A stretch of DNA of 64,000 bases, from assembly GCF_900207575.1 (NCBI RefSeq), contig NZ_OAOQ01000017.1:1-64000 (forward strand), read 5' to 3'. This stretch comes from Cereibacter ovatus. GTDB taxonomy: Bacteria; Pseudomonadota; Alphaproteobacteria; Rhodobacterales; Rhodobacteraceae. Each line of letters begins with the position of its first letter. Within the stretch, counting starts at the first letter, position 1. The notes beneath the pieces were generated by a model, which was given only the letters and a program-made list of their open reading frames with translations, was not told the DNA's origin and searched no databases. Made by a program: the position numbers and the translations under genes. This document shows, in pieces, positions 1 to 9,271 of the stretch.

Positions 1-84
1 CGTCAGCGAGCCACGGCGCTTCAGCGCTTCGTTATAGGCCGGCCAGTTCCTGGTCTTGTAGCTCGGGGGGGTCGGTCTGCTCAT
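1..84 (-). CDS. IS5-family transposase, N-terminal fragment (runs off window)
   Basis: Reading leftward from an ATG at 84, the frame gives 28 residues beginning MSRPTPPSYKTRNWPAYNEA. This matches the typical N-terminus of short IS5-family (IS427-type) transposases common in Rhodobacteraceae. The catalytic DDE core lies outside the window, so activity cannot be judged. A likely terminal inverted repeat follows at about 131-148, so this is the 5' end of an insertion sequence next to ssb. The family call rests on recognising the N-terminal peptide. Confidence 0.75.
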   Translation of the reverse strand, partial: MSRPTPPSYKTRNWPAYNEALKRRGSLT

Positions 85-148
85 GCGGCCCTGCTACCAC
101 GCCGGATAACACCAGATGAATCCCTCACGTGATTTGTGCAACAGAGCC
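1..148 (-). mobile_element. Right end of an IS5-family insertion sequence
   Basis: The transposase start lies at 84. Read on the minus strand, the segment 148-131 is GGCTCTGTTGCACAAATC, which resembles IS427-group terminal repeats. The element would therefore end at about 148. Its other end, and any target-site duplication, lie outside the window. Confidence 0.6.
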
Positions 149-159
149 ACTCCGGATGT

Positions 160-194
160 AAAAAACCCTCTACCGCGCTGGCGGTAAAGGGTTT
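160..194 (-). terminator. Rho-independent terminator of ssb
   Basis: Arms 163-176 and 181-194 pair around a GCTG loop, with one mismatch. On the minus strand the hairpin runs into six T residues (160-165 are A on the plus strand). It lies 36 bp past the ssb stop, between ssb and the IS end. Confidence 0.8.
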
Positions 195-229
195 CTTCGT
201 TCAAAATTTCCGGTCCGGAAGTTAAACCG

Positions 230-757
230 TCAGAACGGGATCTCGTCGTCAAGGTCGGGGCGGCGGGCGCTGCCGCCCATTCCGCCGCCCGACGGGGCGG
301 AACCGCCGCGGGCCGGGGCGGGGTTGCCGCCGCCATAGCTGTCGTAATTGTCATAACCGCCGCGATCGTCATAGCCACCGCCGGCGCTGCTGCTGGCGCC
401 TTCGGACCGGCCGCCCAGCATTGTCATCGTGCTGCGGAACGGGCGCAGCACCACTTCGGTGCTGTAGCGGTCCTGCCCCGACTGGTCCTGCCATTTCCGG
501 GTTTCAAGCTGGCCCTCGATATAGACGGTCGAGCCTTTGCGCAGATACTGCTCGGCGACGCGGGCAAGGTTTTCATCGAAGATCGCGACAGAATGCCATT
601 CCGTGCGCTCTTTCCGTTCGCCCGACTGCTTGTCTCGCCAGTTTTCCGAGGTGGCGATCCGCAGGTTCACCACCTTGCCGCCGTTCTGGAAGCTGCGCAC
701 CTCGGGGTCGCGGCCGAGGTTGCCGATGAGAATCACCTTGTTGACCGAGCCCGCCAT
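230..757 (-). CDS. ssb: Single-stranded DNA-binding protein
   Basis: A 175-residue SSB, which coats single-stranded DNA during replication, repair and recombination. Residues 1-105 form the OB fold, opening [20 protein letters not shown]. Residues 115-165 are a low-complexity Gly/Tyr/Asp-rich linker, and the C-terminus is the acidic tip DLDDEIPF that docks partner proteins. Length and layout are normal for alphaproteobacteria. The gene stands alone, with its own terminator at 160-194 and a possible promoter at 812-840. An IS end lies just beyond the terminator, so the gene itself is intact. Confidence 0.97.
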   Translation of the reverse strand: MAGSVNKVILIGNLGRDPEVRSFQNGGKVVNLRIATSENWRDKQSGERKERTEWHSVAIFDENLARVAEQYLRKGSTVYIEGQLETRKWQDQSGQDRYSTEVVLRPFRSTMTMLGGRSEGASSSAGGGYDDRGGYDNYDSYGGGNPAPARGGSAPSGGGMGGSARRPDLDDEIPF

Positions 758-811
758 GCTTCCTCCGAATCCTTCTGGCCCGGGCAGTCTCGCCCGGATT
801 GGTTAAGAAAG

Positions 812-840
812 TGCCTATACTGCCCCGGCCAAAGCCGCAA
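812..840 (-). promoter_or_regulatory. Possible promoter of ssb
   Basis: On the minus strand, TTGCGG (840-835) and TAGGCA (817-812) are separated by 17 bp. Transcription would start about 50 nt before the ssb ATG. The -35 and the TAGG-type -10 resemble the candidates before yajC and sdhE. Prediction only. Confidence 0.35.
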
Positions 841-932
841 CGCCCGAGGCACCGCAGCCAGCCCGTCAAAACGGTAGCAAACCGGGGGCGAATCCCTGTA
901 GTGTCCCCGCCGGGACAGATGAAGGTTATCCT

Positions 933-1544
933 ATGCGTCATTGGATCGGTGCTTTGGGCGCAGTGGCCGTCGGTTTCGGTCTGGCCGCTGTGCCGGAAAT
1001 GGCCACGGCCGAGGGGCTGACTTTGTCACGCTCGACCATGAACCGGGCCGGGGTCTTCAAGTCGCAGGCGAAGCTGCTCGATGGCCGGCTGGCGAAACAG
1101 TATGAGGGCTCGGCCCGGCTGAAGCCGAAAACGCCGGAAAGCCTGCTGCCCCAGCCCACGGCGCGCTATTCGGGCCGCTACAAGGGCGAGTATCTTGAGG
1201 CGGCCAAGGCCGCCGCCCGCCGCCATGGCGTGCCCGAGGATCTGTTCCTGCGGCTGGTTCAGCAGGAATCGGGCTGGAACCCCGGCGCGGTCTCGGTCAA
1301 GGGCGCGACGGGGCTGGCGCAACTGATGCCGGGCACGGCGCAGCTTCTGCGGGTGGACATCAACGATCCGCTGCAGAATCTGGATGGCGGGGCGCGCTAT
1401 CTGAAGATGATGTTTTCGAAGTTCGGCAACTGGCAACTGGCGCTGGCGGCCTATAACGCCGGCCCGCAGGCGGTTGAAAAGCACGCAGGCATCCCGCCCT
1501 ATGCCGAGACGCAGAACTATGTGAAGGTCGTCTGGGGCGGGTGA
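933..1544 (+). CDS. Lytic transglycosylase, SLT domain
   Basis: A 203-residue secreted peptidoglycan lytic transglycosylase. Residues 1-26 are a signal peptide ending PEMATA-E. The SLT/goose-lysozyme fold spans about 90-200, with the catalytic Glu at 112 in the motif QQESGWNP, followed by [13 protein letters not shown] and [10 protein letters not shown]. Such enzymes cleave the MurNAc-GlcNAc bond to form 1,6-anhydro ends in the periplasm. It is short, a single-domain type without LysM or other binding modules. It is divergent from ssb, and what surrounds it gives no hint of a secretion or flagellar role. Confidence 0.9.
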   Translation: MRHWIGALGAVAVGFGLAAVPEMATAEGLTLSRSTMNRAGVFKSQAKLLDGRLAKQYEGSARLKPKTPESLLPQPTARYSGRYKGEYLEAAKAAARRHGVPEDLFLRLVQQESGWNPGAVSVKGATGLAQLMPGTAQLLRVDINDPLQNLDGGARYLKMMFSKFGNWQLALAAYNAGPQAVEKHAGIPPYAETQNYVKVVWGG

Positions 1545-2078
1545 GGGGGTCCGAAGCCCCCCTTGGGGGTGTGGGGCTGTCCTTTGGATCGAAAGCCGAA
1601 CTGACGGTCGCGAACTCTGTCGCCGCCCGCCGATGATGGGCTTGCCTGGCGACAAGGGCCGCCTGTTGGGCATCAAGCCAAGCGTCCTCGGTCGTGCTGC
1701 CCGCATGGTGCTGATCGCCATGCCAGGTTGACGGCACCACGAACGTCTGGCGGGCACGGCCGAGCTTGTCGTGTCACCCATCTGGGGGCCTGATTGTGGG
1801 CGACGCGACGGGCCACCCCATGCCGTAGGGCCATCGTGACCGGAGCCGACCTTCGCCCCTTATTACCCCGCGGCCCTGGCTGAACCCGGGGCGTCGAACG
1901 AGGTGCTACGCCGCCCGATCACCCGCCTTGAACTGGCCCCGGCCGAGGGGCCGCAACGGAGTGTCCGGGCGTTGCCGGGCAATCCGGTTCCGCCCGGGGA
2001 CCACCGCCCATCCGGTATCAGATCCCAGGAAGCCCGGTATCAGCCGCGGTGAACAACAACACGAAGGGCATTGCCCGT
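1545..2078. other. 534-bp stretch with no recognisable gene
   Basis: The region lies between the 3' ends of the transglycosylase gene and serS. A C/G-rich hairpin follows the transglycosylase stop (AGCCCC at 1555-1560 pairs with GGGGCT at 1573-1578), which may terminate transcription. Open frames exist on both strands (for example minus 1360-1740), but their proteins match no family I know and lack convincing ribosome sites. The 10-mer CCGGTATCAG appears twice near 2012 and 2036. It could be a decayed gene. Confidence 0.4.
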
Positions 2079-3371
2079 TCAGTCCAGCCGGCCATCCGCG
2101 GCGATGCGGGTCTTGCCGCCCAGATGGGGGTGCAGAACCGCCGGCAGATCGACCGAGCCATCCGCCTGCTGGCCGTTTTCCAGCACCGCGATCAGGCAGC
2201 GCCCCACGGCCAACCCCGACCCGTTCAGCGTATGGACGTGTTCCGGCTTGCCACCCGCCGCAGGGCGGAAGCGGGCGTTCATCCGCCGCGCCTGAAAATC
2301 GCCGCAGACCGAGACCGAGCTGATCTCGCGGTAGGTGTTCTGGCCGGGCAGCCACACTTCGATGTCATGGGTCTTTTGCGCACCAAAGCCCATGTCGCCC
2401 GTGCAAAGCACGATGGTCCGATAGGGCAGGCCCAGCTTTTCAAGGATGGCCTCGGCGCAGCGCGTCATGCGGTCATGTTCGGCCAGCGAGGTGTCGGGCG
2501 TGGTGATCGACACCATCTCGACCTTTTCGAACTGGTGCTGGCGCAACATCCCGGCGGTGTCCTTGCCCGCGCTGCCGGCTTCCGACCGGAAACACTGGCT
2601 ATGTGCGGTCATGCGGATGGGAAGCGCCGCCTCGTCCAGAATCTCGGCCGCCACGGAGTTGGTCAGCGTGACTTCCGAGGTCGGGATCAGCCACCAGCCG
2701 TTGGTGGTCTGATAGCTGTCCTCGGCGAATTTCGGCAACTGCCCGGTGCCGAACATCGCCTCGTCCTTGACCAGAACCGGGGTCCAGCATTCGGTCAGGC
2801 CGTGTTCGTTTACATGCGTGTCCAGCATGAACTGCGCCAGCGCCCGGTGGACACGGACCACCGCGCCCGTCAGCATCACGAACCGGCTGCCCGAAAGTTT
2901 CGCGGCAGTGGCGAAATCCATCCCCGGCTTCACGGCCGGAATGTCGAAATGTTCGCGCGGGGCAAAGTCGAAGGCGCGCGGGTTGCCCCAGCGGCGGATT
3001 TCCACATTTGCGGTCTCGTCCGGGCCATCGGGCACATCGGCCAGCGGTGCGTTCGGGATCGCCACCAGCATGTCGCGCAGGCGGGCATCCTCGGCGGCGG
3101 CTTCCTCGTTCAGGCGGGCCACTTCGGCCTTCTTCTCGGCCACAAGGGCGCGCAGGCGTTCGAACTCGGCCTCGTCGCCGCGGGCCTTGGCGGCGCCCAC
3201 CTCTTTCGAGGCGCGGTTCTGTTCGGCCTGTGCGGTCTCGGCGGCCAGGATCTTCGCCCGCCGAGCCTCGTCCAGCGCCAGGATCTCGGCCGACAGCGCC
3301 GGAAGCCCGCGCCGCGACAGCGCGGCGTCGAAACGGTCGGGGGTCTCGCGGATGGCGCGGATGTCGTGCAT
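2079..3371 (-). CDS. serS: Seryl-tRNA synthetase
   Basis: Class II aminoacyl-tRNA synthetase of 430 residues that charges tRNA-Ser (and tRNA-Sec). The start was revised to the ATG at 3371 ([18 protein letters not shown]), preceded by AAGGTGAT. The longer upstream open frame does not look like SerRS. Residues 25-105 form the coiled-coil tRNA arm, rich in Ala/Glu/Lys. The catalytic core carries the motif 2 segment [16 protein letters not shown] and the motif 3 segment [17 protein letters not shown] near the C-terminus. Length fits the family. The gene is divergent from yajC. Confidence 0.97.
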   Translation of the reverse strand: MHDIRAIRETPDRFDAALSRRGLPALSAEILALDEARRAKILAAETAQAEQNRASKEVGAAKARGDEAEFERLRALVAEKKAEVARLNEEAAAEDARLRDMLVAIPNAPLADVPDGPDETANVEIRRWGNPRAFDFAPREHFDIPAVKPGMDFATAAKLSGSRFVMLTGAVVRVHRALAQFMLDTHVNEHGLTECWTPVLVKDEAMFGTGQLPKFAEDSYQTTNGWWLIPTSEVTLTNSVAAEILDEAALPIRMTAHSQCFRSEAGSAGKDTAGMLRQHQFEKVEMVSITTPDTSLAEHDRMTRCAEAILEKLGLPYRTIVLCTGDMGFGAQKTHDIEVWLPGQNTYREISSVSVCGDFQARRMNARFRPAAGGKPEHVHTLNGSGLAVGRCLIAVLENGQQADGSVDLPAVLHPHLGGKTRIAADGRLD

Positions 3372-3529
3372 GGGATCACCTTGGCTTGAGGATCGCGCCC
3401 CTAATGCCCGATCCAACGGCCAAGGTGAACCGGAATGTGCAACGCCACCCGCTGCGTGGGGCTGCGTCACCCGCGCCTGCCCCTTGGATCGCGCCCGGGC
3501 GCGCATATATCGCCCGCCATGGCGCTTGC

Positions 3530-3558
3530 TTGCCATCGCGGCACCCCGCGGCTAGGGT
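3530..3558 (+). promoter_or_regulatory. Possible promoter of yajC-secD-secF
   Basis: TTGCCA (3530-3535) and TAGGGT (3553-3558) are 17 bp apart, about 50 bp before the yajC ATG. The same TTGC--/17 bp/TAGGGT pattern, followed by GCGCCC, stands before sdhE. Prediction only. Confidence 0.4.
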
Positions 3559-3609
3559 GCGCCCGCCAAAGTCCGGGCCCAGCCCCGGGTGAACCCAAGA
3601 GGACGATTC

Positions 3610-3936
3610 ATGTTCGTGACCCCCGCCTTCGCCCAGGCCGCCGACCCCGGTGCCCTCGGCGCCTTCACCAGTTTTGTGCCGCTGATCCTGATCTTCGTGA
3701 TCATGTATTTCCTGCTGATCCGTCCGCAGCAGAAAAAGCTGAAGGAACACAAGGCCATGGTAGAAGCCCTGCGCCGCGGTGACCAGGTTCTGACCGGCGG
3801 TGGCATCGTCGGCAAGGTGGTCAAGGTGCATGACGACGGCATTGTCGAGGTCGAGATCGCCGAGGGCGTGAAGGTCCGCGTGATGAAGGCCACCATCGTG
3901 CAGGTCATGTCCAAGACCGAACCGGCTGCCGCCTGA
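3610..3936 (+). CDS. yajC: Preprotein translocase subunit YajC
   Basis: A 108-residue inner-membrane accessory of the Sec translocon, which associates with SecDF. The start was moved to the ATG at 3610 (MFVTPAFAQAADPG), preceded by AGAGGACG. The in-frame ATG at 3589 has no ribosome site. One membrane helix (about 18-38, VPLILIFVIMYFLLIRPQQK) is followed by the conserved KKLKEHKAM and a small cytoplasmic domain with TGGGIVGKV. It is 17 bp upstream of secD, evidently in one operon. Confidence 0.96.
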   Translation: MFVTPAFAQAADPGALGAFTSFVPLILIFVIMYFLLIRPQQKKLKEHKAMVEALRRGDQVLTGGGIVGKVVKVHDDGIVEVEIAEGVKVRVMKATIVQVMSKTEPAAA

Positions 3937-3953
3937 TCCGGGGGGCGGTCAAG

Positions 3954-5618
3954 ATGCTGTATATCCCGCTGTGGAAGCGCGTGATGGTCCTGGGCGTCTG
4001 CGTCCTTGCGATCCTTTACGCTGCACCCAACCTGTTCTACGACCGCGTCGAAACCCACAATGACGCGGTCGCGGCCATTGAGGCGTCGGGTGGCGTGGCC
4101 ACCCCCGAACAGCAGGCCGCGGCGGGATTGTGGCCGGACTGGCTGCCCTCGAACATCGTGAACCTTGGCCTTGACCTGCGCGGCGGCGCCCATCTGCTGG
4201 CCGAAGTCAAGGTCGAGGATGTTCATGCCGCGCGCATGGACATGCTGTGGCCAGAGCTGCGCGACGCGCTGCGCGTCCTGCGGGCCGAGGTCGGCAACAT
4301 CCGCCGTCAGCCCGCCCCGCCCGGCGAATTGCGGGTGGCAATCTCGCGCGCCGAGGGCATGACCGTCGCGGTCGAGGCGGCGCGCAAGCTGGCGCAGCCG
4401 ATCATCTCTTTGACCGGCATGGGCCAAAGCGACATCGAGGTGGCGGCGCAGGGCGATGTGCTGGTGGTGCGTCTGACCGATGCCGAACGCACGGCGATGG
4501 ATGGCCGCACGATCCAGCAAAGTCTTGAAATCATTCGCCGCCGCGTCGACGAAGTCGGCACACGAGAGCCGACGATCCAGCGGCAGGGCGAAGATCGCAT
4601 CCTGATTCAGGTGCCCGGCATCGGCTCGGCTGCCGAACTGAAATCGCTGATCGGCACCACGGCAAAACTGACCTTCCATCCTGTCATCAGCCGCACCTCT
4701 GATCCGGGCGCGGATGCCGGCGGGAACCTGCTGCTGCCCGCCGCCGACGAACGCGACATCTATTATGTGCTGGAACGGGTTCCGGTGGTCTCGGGCGACG
4801 AGCTGGTGGATGCCCAGCCCTCGTTCGACCAGAACAACCGCCCCGCCGTCAGCTTCCGCTTCGATCCCACGGGTGCGCGGGCCTTTGGCGACTACACGGC
4901 GGCCAATATCGGCAAGCCCTTCGCCATCGTTCTGGATAACGAGGTGATTTCCGCCCCGGTGATCCAGTCGCATATCGCGGGCGGTTCGGGCATCATCACC
5001 GGCAGCTTCTCGGTCGAGGAATCGACCGAACTGGCGGTGCTGCTGCGCGCGGGCGCCCTGCCGGCCGAGATGACCTTTCTGGAAGAACGCACGATCGGCC
5101 CGGAACTGGGGCAGGATTCGATTGACGCGGGTTCGCTTGCCGCGCTGGTCGGGATGGTGGCCGTGGTGCTGTTCATGGTCGCGAGTTACGGGCTGTTCGG
5201 CGTCTTTGCCTCGGTCGCGCTGGCGACGAACATTGCGCTGCTGTTTGCGGTGCTGTCGGTGATCGGTGCCACGCTGACCCTGCCGGGGATCGCCGGGATC
5301 GTCCTGACGCTGGGCATGGCGGTCGATGCCAACGTGCTGATCTTCGAACGCATCCGCGAGGAGTTGCGCCAGGCGAAATCGCCCGCCCGTGCGATCGAAC
5401 TGGGGTTTGAAAAGGCGCTGTCGGCGATTGTCGATGCCAACGTGACCACCTTCCTTGTAGCCGTCATCATGTTCATGGTCGGCGCGGGCCCGGTGCGCGG
5501 CTTTGCCGTCACGCTGGGGATCGGCATCATCACCTCGGTCTTTTCGGCACTGTTTGTCACCCGCCTTGTCGTCGCGGCCTGGGTCAACCTGCGCCGACCC
5601 AAGACCATCACCGTCTGA
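3954..5618 (+). CDS. secD: Protein translocase subunit SecD
   Basis: A 554-residue component of the SecDF complex, which uses the proton gradient to help pull secreted proteins across the inner membrane. It has an N-terminal membrane helix (8-28), then the large periplasmic region beginning at the signature GLDLRGGAHLL. Five further helices fill the C-terminal 180 residues, with the family motif DANVLIFERIREEL. SecD and SecF are separate polypeptides here, as usual in proteobacteria. It sits between yajC and secF, with a 10-bp gap to secF. Confidence 0.97.
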   Translation: MLYIPLWKRVMVLGVCVLAILYAAPNLFYDRVETHNDAVAAIEASGGVATPEQQAAAGLWPDWLPSNIVNLGLDLRGGAHLLAEVKVEDVHAARMDMLWPELRDALRVLRAEVGNIRRQPAPPGELRVAISRAEGMTVAVEAARKLAQPIISLTGMGQSDIEVAAQGDVLVVRLTDAERTAMDGRTIQQSLEIIRRRVDEVGTREPTIQRQGEDRILIQVPGIGSAAELKSLIGTTAKLTFHPVISRTSDPGADAGGNLLLPAADERDIYYVLERVPVVSGDELVDAQPSFDQNNRPAVSFRFDPTGARAFGDYTAANIGKPFAIVLDNEVISAPVIQSHIAGGSGIITGSFSVEESTELAVLLRAGALPAEMTFLEERTIGPELGQDSIDAGSLAALVGMVAVVLFMVASYGLFGVFASVALATNIALLFAVLSVIGATLTLPGIAGIVLTLGMAVDANVLIFERIREELRQAKSPARAIELGFEKALSAIVDANVTTFLVAVIMFMVGAGPVRGFAVTLGIGIITSVFSALFVTRLVVAAWVNLRRPKTITV

Positions 5619-5628
5619 GGAGGCCGCG

Positions 5629-6597
5629 ATGCGCCTGAAACTTGCGCCGGAAAAGACCAATATCGACTTTTTCCGCTTCGCGCCCGTGACCTTCGGCCTG
5701 TCCGTCGTCTTTATGGTCCTGTCGGTTGTCTTCTGGCTGACTTTCGGGCTGAACTTCGGGATCGACTTCCGCGGTGGCACCACGATCCGCACCGACTCGG
5801 CGCAGCCCGTCGATGTCGGCGCCTATCGGCAGGCGATCGAGCCGCTGGGCCTTGGCGACGTGTCGATCACCGAAGTGTTCGACCCGGGCTTCGCCGCCGA
5901 TCAGCATGTCTCGCAGATCCGCATCCAGGCTCAGGAAGACACCGAGGCCGTCACCCCCGAAATGGTTCAGGCGGTCGAGCGGGCCCTGAAAACGGTTGAT
6001 CCGTCGATCACCTTCCCCTCGATCGAATCGGTCGGCCCCAAGGTCTCGGCCGAACTGGTCTGGGCTGCGGTTCTTGCCGTCGTCGCCGGATCGGCCGGGA
6101 TCGCGGTCTATATCTGGCTGCGGTTCGAATGGCAGTATGCCATCGGATCGGTCGCGGCGCTGATCCATGACGTGCTGGTGACCATCGGTGTCTTTTCGCT
6201 GTTCCAGATCAAGTTCGATCTGACGACGGTGGCGGCGCTGCTGACGATCCTGGGCTATTCGATCAACGACACGGTGGTGGTGTTCGACCGCCTGCGCGAG
6301 AACCTTGTGAAATTCAAGACCATGCCCTTGCGCGACGTGATGAACCTGTCGGTGAACGAAACGCTCAGCCGGACGCTGATGACGACGACGACGACCCTGA
6401 TCGCGCTGATCTCTCTTCTGGTGCTTGGCGGCGACGTGATCCGTGGCTTTGTGTTCGCGATCACCTTCGGCATCGTGATCGGCACCTATTCCTCGGTCTA
6501 TATGGCCAAGAACATCGTGCTGTATCTGGGCGTGGACCGGGGGGGCCCGAAGAAGGACGGGCCCTCTGGCACCCGCTTCGCCGAGGTTGACGCCTGA
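5629..6597 (+). CDS. secF: Protein translocase subunit SecF
   Basis: A 322-residue partner of SecD. The start was revised to the ATG at 5629, which has a strong AGGAGG site and gives MRLKLAPEKTNIDFFRFAP. The first membrane helix is followed by the SecF signature NFGIDFRGGTTIRT. Five more helices follow, with the motif INDTVVVFDRLRENL. Length is normal. It is the last clear Sec gene of the operon, but the Mth938-like gene and the ccm genes follow closely in the same direction. Confidence 0.97.
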   Translation: MRLKLAPEKTNIDFFRFAPVTFGLSVVFMVLSVVFWLTFGLNFGIDFRGGTTIRTDSAQPVDVGAYRQAIEPLGLGDVSITEVFDPGFAADQHVSQIRIQAQEDTEAVTPEMVQAVERALKTVDPSITFPSIESVGPKVSAELVWAAVLAVVAGSAGIAVYIWLRFEWQYAIGSVAALIHDVLVTIGVFSLFQIKFDLTTVAALLTILGYSINDTVVVFDRLRENLVKFKTMPLRDVMNLSVNETLSRTLMTTTTTLIALISLLVLGGDVIRGFVFAITFGIVIGTYSSVYMAKNIVLYLGVDRGGPKKDGPSGTRFAEVDA

Positions 6598-6641
6598 TCT
6601 GCCGGCCGGAACCTCCGGCCGCTTCCGAAGGGGCCCCCACC

Positions 6642-6995
6642 ATGCGCCTGACCGAGATCACCTATGACACCGCGCCGCCGATCGAGGGCTATGGACCCGG
6701 CTTCTTCCGCATCGGCGGCCAGCGGCTAAAGGGCGCCTGTCTGATCTCGCCCTGGGGGCCCGGCCCCTGGGGTGGGCTTGACGATACGGCGACGCCGCTT
6801 GCGCTGGCGGGGCGGATCGATGTGCTGTTCGTGGGCATGGGGGCCGATGTGGCCCATGTTCCGGCGACCTTCCGTGCCGAACTGGAACAGGCGGGACTGG
6901 GGGTCGAGGTCATGGCCTCGGCTGCCGCCTGCCGCACCTACAATGTGCTGTTGTCGGAGGGGCGCCGGGTGGCGGTGGCACTGCTGCCGGTCTGA
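6642..6995 (+). CDS. Mth938-domain protein (ORF117-like)
   Basis: A 117-residue protein of the Mth938/NDUFAF3-like fold (DUF498), with the typical N-terminus LTEITYDTAPPIEGYGPGFF and a central DVLFVGMGAD strand-loop. Mitochondrial relatives help assemble complex I, but the bacterial role is not settled. In Rhodobacter capsulatus a 117-residue ORF occupies the same place between secF and the helABCDX genes, so position and length agree. The start ATG follows a short 44-bp spacer after secF. I see no catalytic motif. Confidence 0.85.
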   Translation: MRLTEITYDTAPPIEGYGPGFFRIGGQRLKGACLISPWGPGPWGGLDDTATPLALAGRIDVLFVGMGADVAHVPATFRAELEQAGLGVEVMASAAACRTYNVLLSEGRRVAVALLPV

Positions 6996-7049
6996 CCCTT
7001 GCGGATGGGGTGCCTTTTGCTGCCGGGAAAGATGCGCTAGGGCAGGACG

Positions 7050-7679
7050 ATGGATCTGACAGTCACCGACCTTGCCTGCGCCCGCGGCGGCGTCACCGTG
7101 CTTTCGCGCGTCAGCTTCCGGCTGGGCGCAGGCCGGGCGCTGATCCTGCGCGGCCCGAACGGCATCGGCAAGACCACGCTGCTGCGCACCGTCGCGGGCC
7201 TTCAGCCGCCTGTGGCGGGAATGGTGTCGATGTCGCCCGAGGCGGTGGCCTATGCCGCCCATGCCGATGGCCTGAAGGCCACGCTGACCGTGGCCGAGAA
7301 CCTGTCGTTCTGGGCTGCGATCTACGGCACGACCGACACGGCAGCCGCGATGGCGCGGATGAACCTTGCGGCGCTGGCCGACCGGCAGGCGCAGAACCTG
7401 TCGGCCGGGCAAAAGCGGCGCCTTGGTCTGGCGCGGCTTCTGGTGACGGGCCGGCCGCTGTGGGTGCTGGACGAGCCGACGGTGTCGCTGGATGCGGCGT
7501 CGGTCGCGCTGTTCGGGGCGGCGGTGCGCGATCATCTGGCGGCCGGGGGCGCGGCGCTGATGGCAACCCATATCGACCTTGGTCTGGACGAGGCCGAGGT
7601 TCTGGACCTTTCGCCCTTCCGGGCCGAGGCGCCGGTGGCGCAGGCCGAGGACGATCCTTTCGCCGGGGTGACGGCATGA
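7050..7679 (+). CDS. ccmA: Heme exporter ATP-binding protein CcmA
   Basis: A 209-residue ABC ATPase of the cytochrome c maturation system I. With CcmB and CcmC it releases the heme-loaded chaperone CcmE at the periplasmic face. Walker A is [11 protein letters not shown] (about 34-44), the signature is [15 protein letters not shown], and Walker B is [12 protein letters not shown]. Its TGA overlaps the ccmB ATG (ATGA at 7676-7679). It corresponds to helA of Rhodobacter capsulatus. Confidence 0.96.
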   Translation: MDLTVTDLACARGGVTVLSRVSFRLGAGRALILRGPNGIGKTTLLRTVAGLQPPVAGMVSMSPEAVAYAAHADGLKATLTVAENLSFWAAIYGTTDTAAAMARMNLAALADRQAQNLSAGQKRRLGLARLLVTGRPLWVLDEPTVSLDAASVALFGAAVRDHLAAGGAALMATHIDLGLDEAEVLDLSPFRAEAPVAQAEDDPFAGVTA

Positions 7680-8332
7680 TCGCGCTTTTGATCCGCGATC
7701 TGCGCCTTGCGTTGCGCGCCGGCGGCGGCTTCGGCCTTGGGCTGGCGTTTTTCCTGCTGGTTGCGGTGCTGGTCCCGCTGGGCGTCGGGCCGGAATCCGC
7801 GACGCTGGCGAAGATCGCCCCGGGCATCCTGTGGGTGGGGGCGCTGCTGGCCTGCCTGCTGTCGCTCGACCGGATCTTCGCGCTGGATTACGAGGACGGC
7901 TCGCTTGATCTGCTGGCGACGGCCCCGATCCCGCTGGAAGGCGTGGTGGCGGTGAAGGCCGCCGCGCACTGGATCGTGACCGGCCTGCCGCTGACGCTGA
8001 TCTCGCCGCTGCTGGCGCTGCTTCTGAACCTGCCGCCTGCGGGCTACGGCTGGCTGCTGGCGTCGCTGGCGCTGGGAACGCCCGCGCTGTCGGTGATCGG
8101 AACCTTCGGTGCCGCGCTGACGGTGGGGTTGAAGCGTGGCGGACTGCTGCTCAGCCTGCTGGTCCTGCCGCTTTATGTGCCGACGCTGGTGTTCGGCGCC
8201 GAGGCCGTGCGCCGCGGCGCCGAGGGCATGTCGGTGGCGACCCCGCTTCTGTTGCTGGCGGGGATTACCGCCGGTGTGGCGGCCCTGCTTCCTTTCGCCT
8301 CAGCCGCTGCCGTTCGGATAAATCTACGCTGA
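7676..8332 (+). CDS. ccmB: Heme exporter protein CcmB
   Basis: A 218-residue polytopic membrane subunit of the CcmABCD complex. The start ATG at 7676 overlaps the end of ccmA; the longer open frame beginning upstream is not real. It has six predicted helices and the family segment [21 protein letters not shown] near residue 60. It acts in the inner membrane with the CcmA ATPase and is followed 49 bp later by ccmC. Confidence 0.95.
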   Translation: MIALLIRDLRLALRAGGGFGLGLAFFLLVAVLVPLGVGPESATLAKIAPGILWVGALLACLLSLDRIFALDYEDGSLDLLATAPIPLEGVVAVKAAAHWIVTGLPLTLISPLLALLLNLPPAGYGWLLASLALGTPALSVIGTFGAALTVGLKRGGLLLSLLVLPLYVPTLVFGAEAVRRGAEGMSVATPLLLLAGITAGVAALLPFASAAAVRINLR

Positions 8333-8381
8333 CCCAAGAGCCGGCTTGAATCCGGCGTTCCAAGAGCCTAGCTGACGAGCC

Positions 8382-9110
8382 ATGTCGATCTGGGAATACG
8401 CCAATCCGAAGAAGTTCATGGAGACCTCGGCCATCGCCCTGCCGTGGGCGGCCGCGGCAACAGCGGCCTGCCTTGTCGCGGGCCTTGTCTGGGGCTTTTT
8501 CTTCACGCCCGACGATTACAAACAGGGCTCCACGGTCAAGATCATCTATCTGCATGTGCCTGCGGCCCTGATGGCGATCAACGCCTGGCTGATGATGCTG
8601 GCCGCCTCGCTGATCTGGCTGGTGCGCAGGCACCATGTCTCGGCGCTGGCTGCCAAGGCCGCAGGGCCGGTGGGCCTGACCTTCACCCTGATCGCGCTGG
8701 TGACCGGCGCGGTCTGGGGCCAGCCGATGTGGGGCACCTGGTGGGCGTGGGATCCAAGGCTGACCTCGTTCCTGATCCTTGCGCTGTTCTACCTGGGCTA
8801 TATCGCGCTTTGGCAGGCGGTTGAAAATCCCGATACCGCAGCTGACCTGACGTCGGTTCTCTGCATCGTCGGCTCGGTCTTTGCGGTTCTCAGCCGGTAT
8901 GCGGTGAACTTCTGGAATCAGGGCCTGCATCAGGGCGCCACCCTCAGCCTCGACAAGGAAGAGAACATCTCTGACGTGTTCTACTTCCCGCTCTTGCTGT
9001 GCATCGGGGGCTTCGTGCTGATGTTCCTGACCCTTGTCCTGCTGCGGACCCGGACAGAAATCCGCGTCCGCCGCGTGCAGGCCCTTCTGGCACGCGAAAG
9101 GATGGCCTGA
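8382..9110 (+). CDS. ccmC: Heme exporter protein CcmC
   Basis: A 242-residue heme-handling membrane protein that binds heme and passes it to CcmE. The tryptophan-rich WWD loop WGTWWAWDPRLTS lies at 117-129, between helices. The flanking His residues that hold heme iron are visible (H58 in YLHVP, and the later HQGATLS). Six helices are predicted. Its stop overlaps the ccmD start (TGATG at 9108-9112). I see no ccmE, ccmF or ccmH in the window, so those must lie elsewhere, as in relatives. Confidence 0.96.
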   Translation: MSIWEYANPKKFMETSAIALPWAAAATAACLVAGLVWGFFFTPDDYKQGSTVKIIYLHVPAALMAINAWLMMLAASLIWLVRRHHVSALAAKAAGPVGLTFTLIALVTGAVWGQPMWGTWWAWDPRLTSFLILALFYLGYIALWQAVENPDTAADLTSVLCIVGSVFAVLSRYAVNFWNQGLHQGATLSLDKEENISDVFYFPLLLCIGGFVLMFLTLVLLRTRTEIRVRRVQALLARERMA

Positions 9111-9271
9111 TGCTTCCCGATCTGGGCAAATATGCGCTGCCGGTTCTGACAGCCTATGGCGCCAGCCTCGGCTTGATCCTTGCGATCGTGCTGCTGACGC
9201 TGTGGCGCGGCACGCGCGTCCGCCGCCTGCTGCGCGACGTGGAGCAACGGCAGGGGCGCACCGATGTCTAA
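9110..9271 (+). CDS. ccmD: Heme exporter protein CcmD (small membrane subunit)
   Basis: A 53-residue protein starting MLPDLGKYALPVLTAYGASL. It has one membrane helix and a basic cytoplasmic tail (RGTRVRRLLRDVEQRQ), the standard CcmD shape. It aids release of heme-loaded CcmE from CcmABC. It overlaps ccmC at its start and ccmG at its end (8 bp). A 52-residue ORF has the same place in the Rhodobacter capsulatus hel cluster. Confidence 0.92.
   Translation: MLPDLGKYALPVLTAYGASLGLILAIVLLTLWRGTRVRRLLRDVEQRQGRTDV

Noticed and set aside
884-925. GGGCGAATCCC-like word with a small TGTCCC/GGGACA hairpin before the transglycosylase gene, resembling a tRNA T-arm or riboswitch piece
   Set aside because: No acceptor stem, D-arm or anticodon arm can be drawn around it, and no cobalamin or other riboswitch core was found.
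1026-1781. 251-codon minus-strand frame across the transglycosylase gene and the gap after it
   Set aside because: Half of it is antisense to a clear gene and the rest matches nothing I know.
3552-5792. 746-codon minus-strand frame opposite yajC-secD
   Set aside because: Antisense shadow with Asp/Arg/His-rich low-complexity protein.
7010-7675. Upstream extension of ccmB in the longest open frame
   Set aside because: It lies in another frame over ccmA; the true ccmB start overlaps the ccmA stop.
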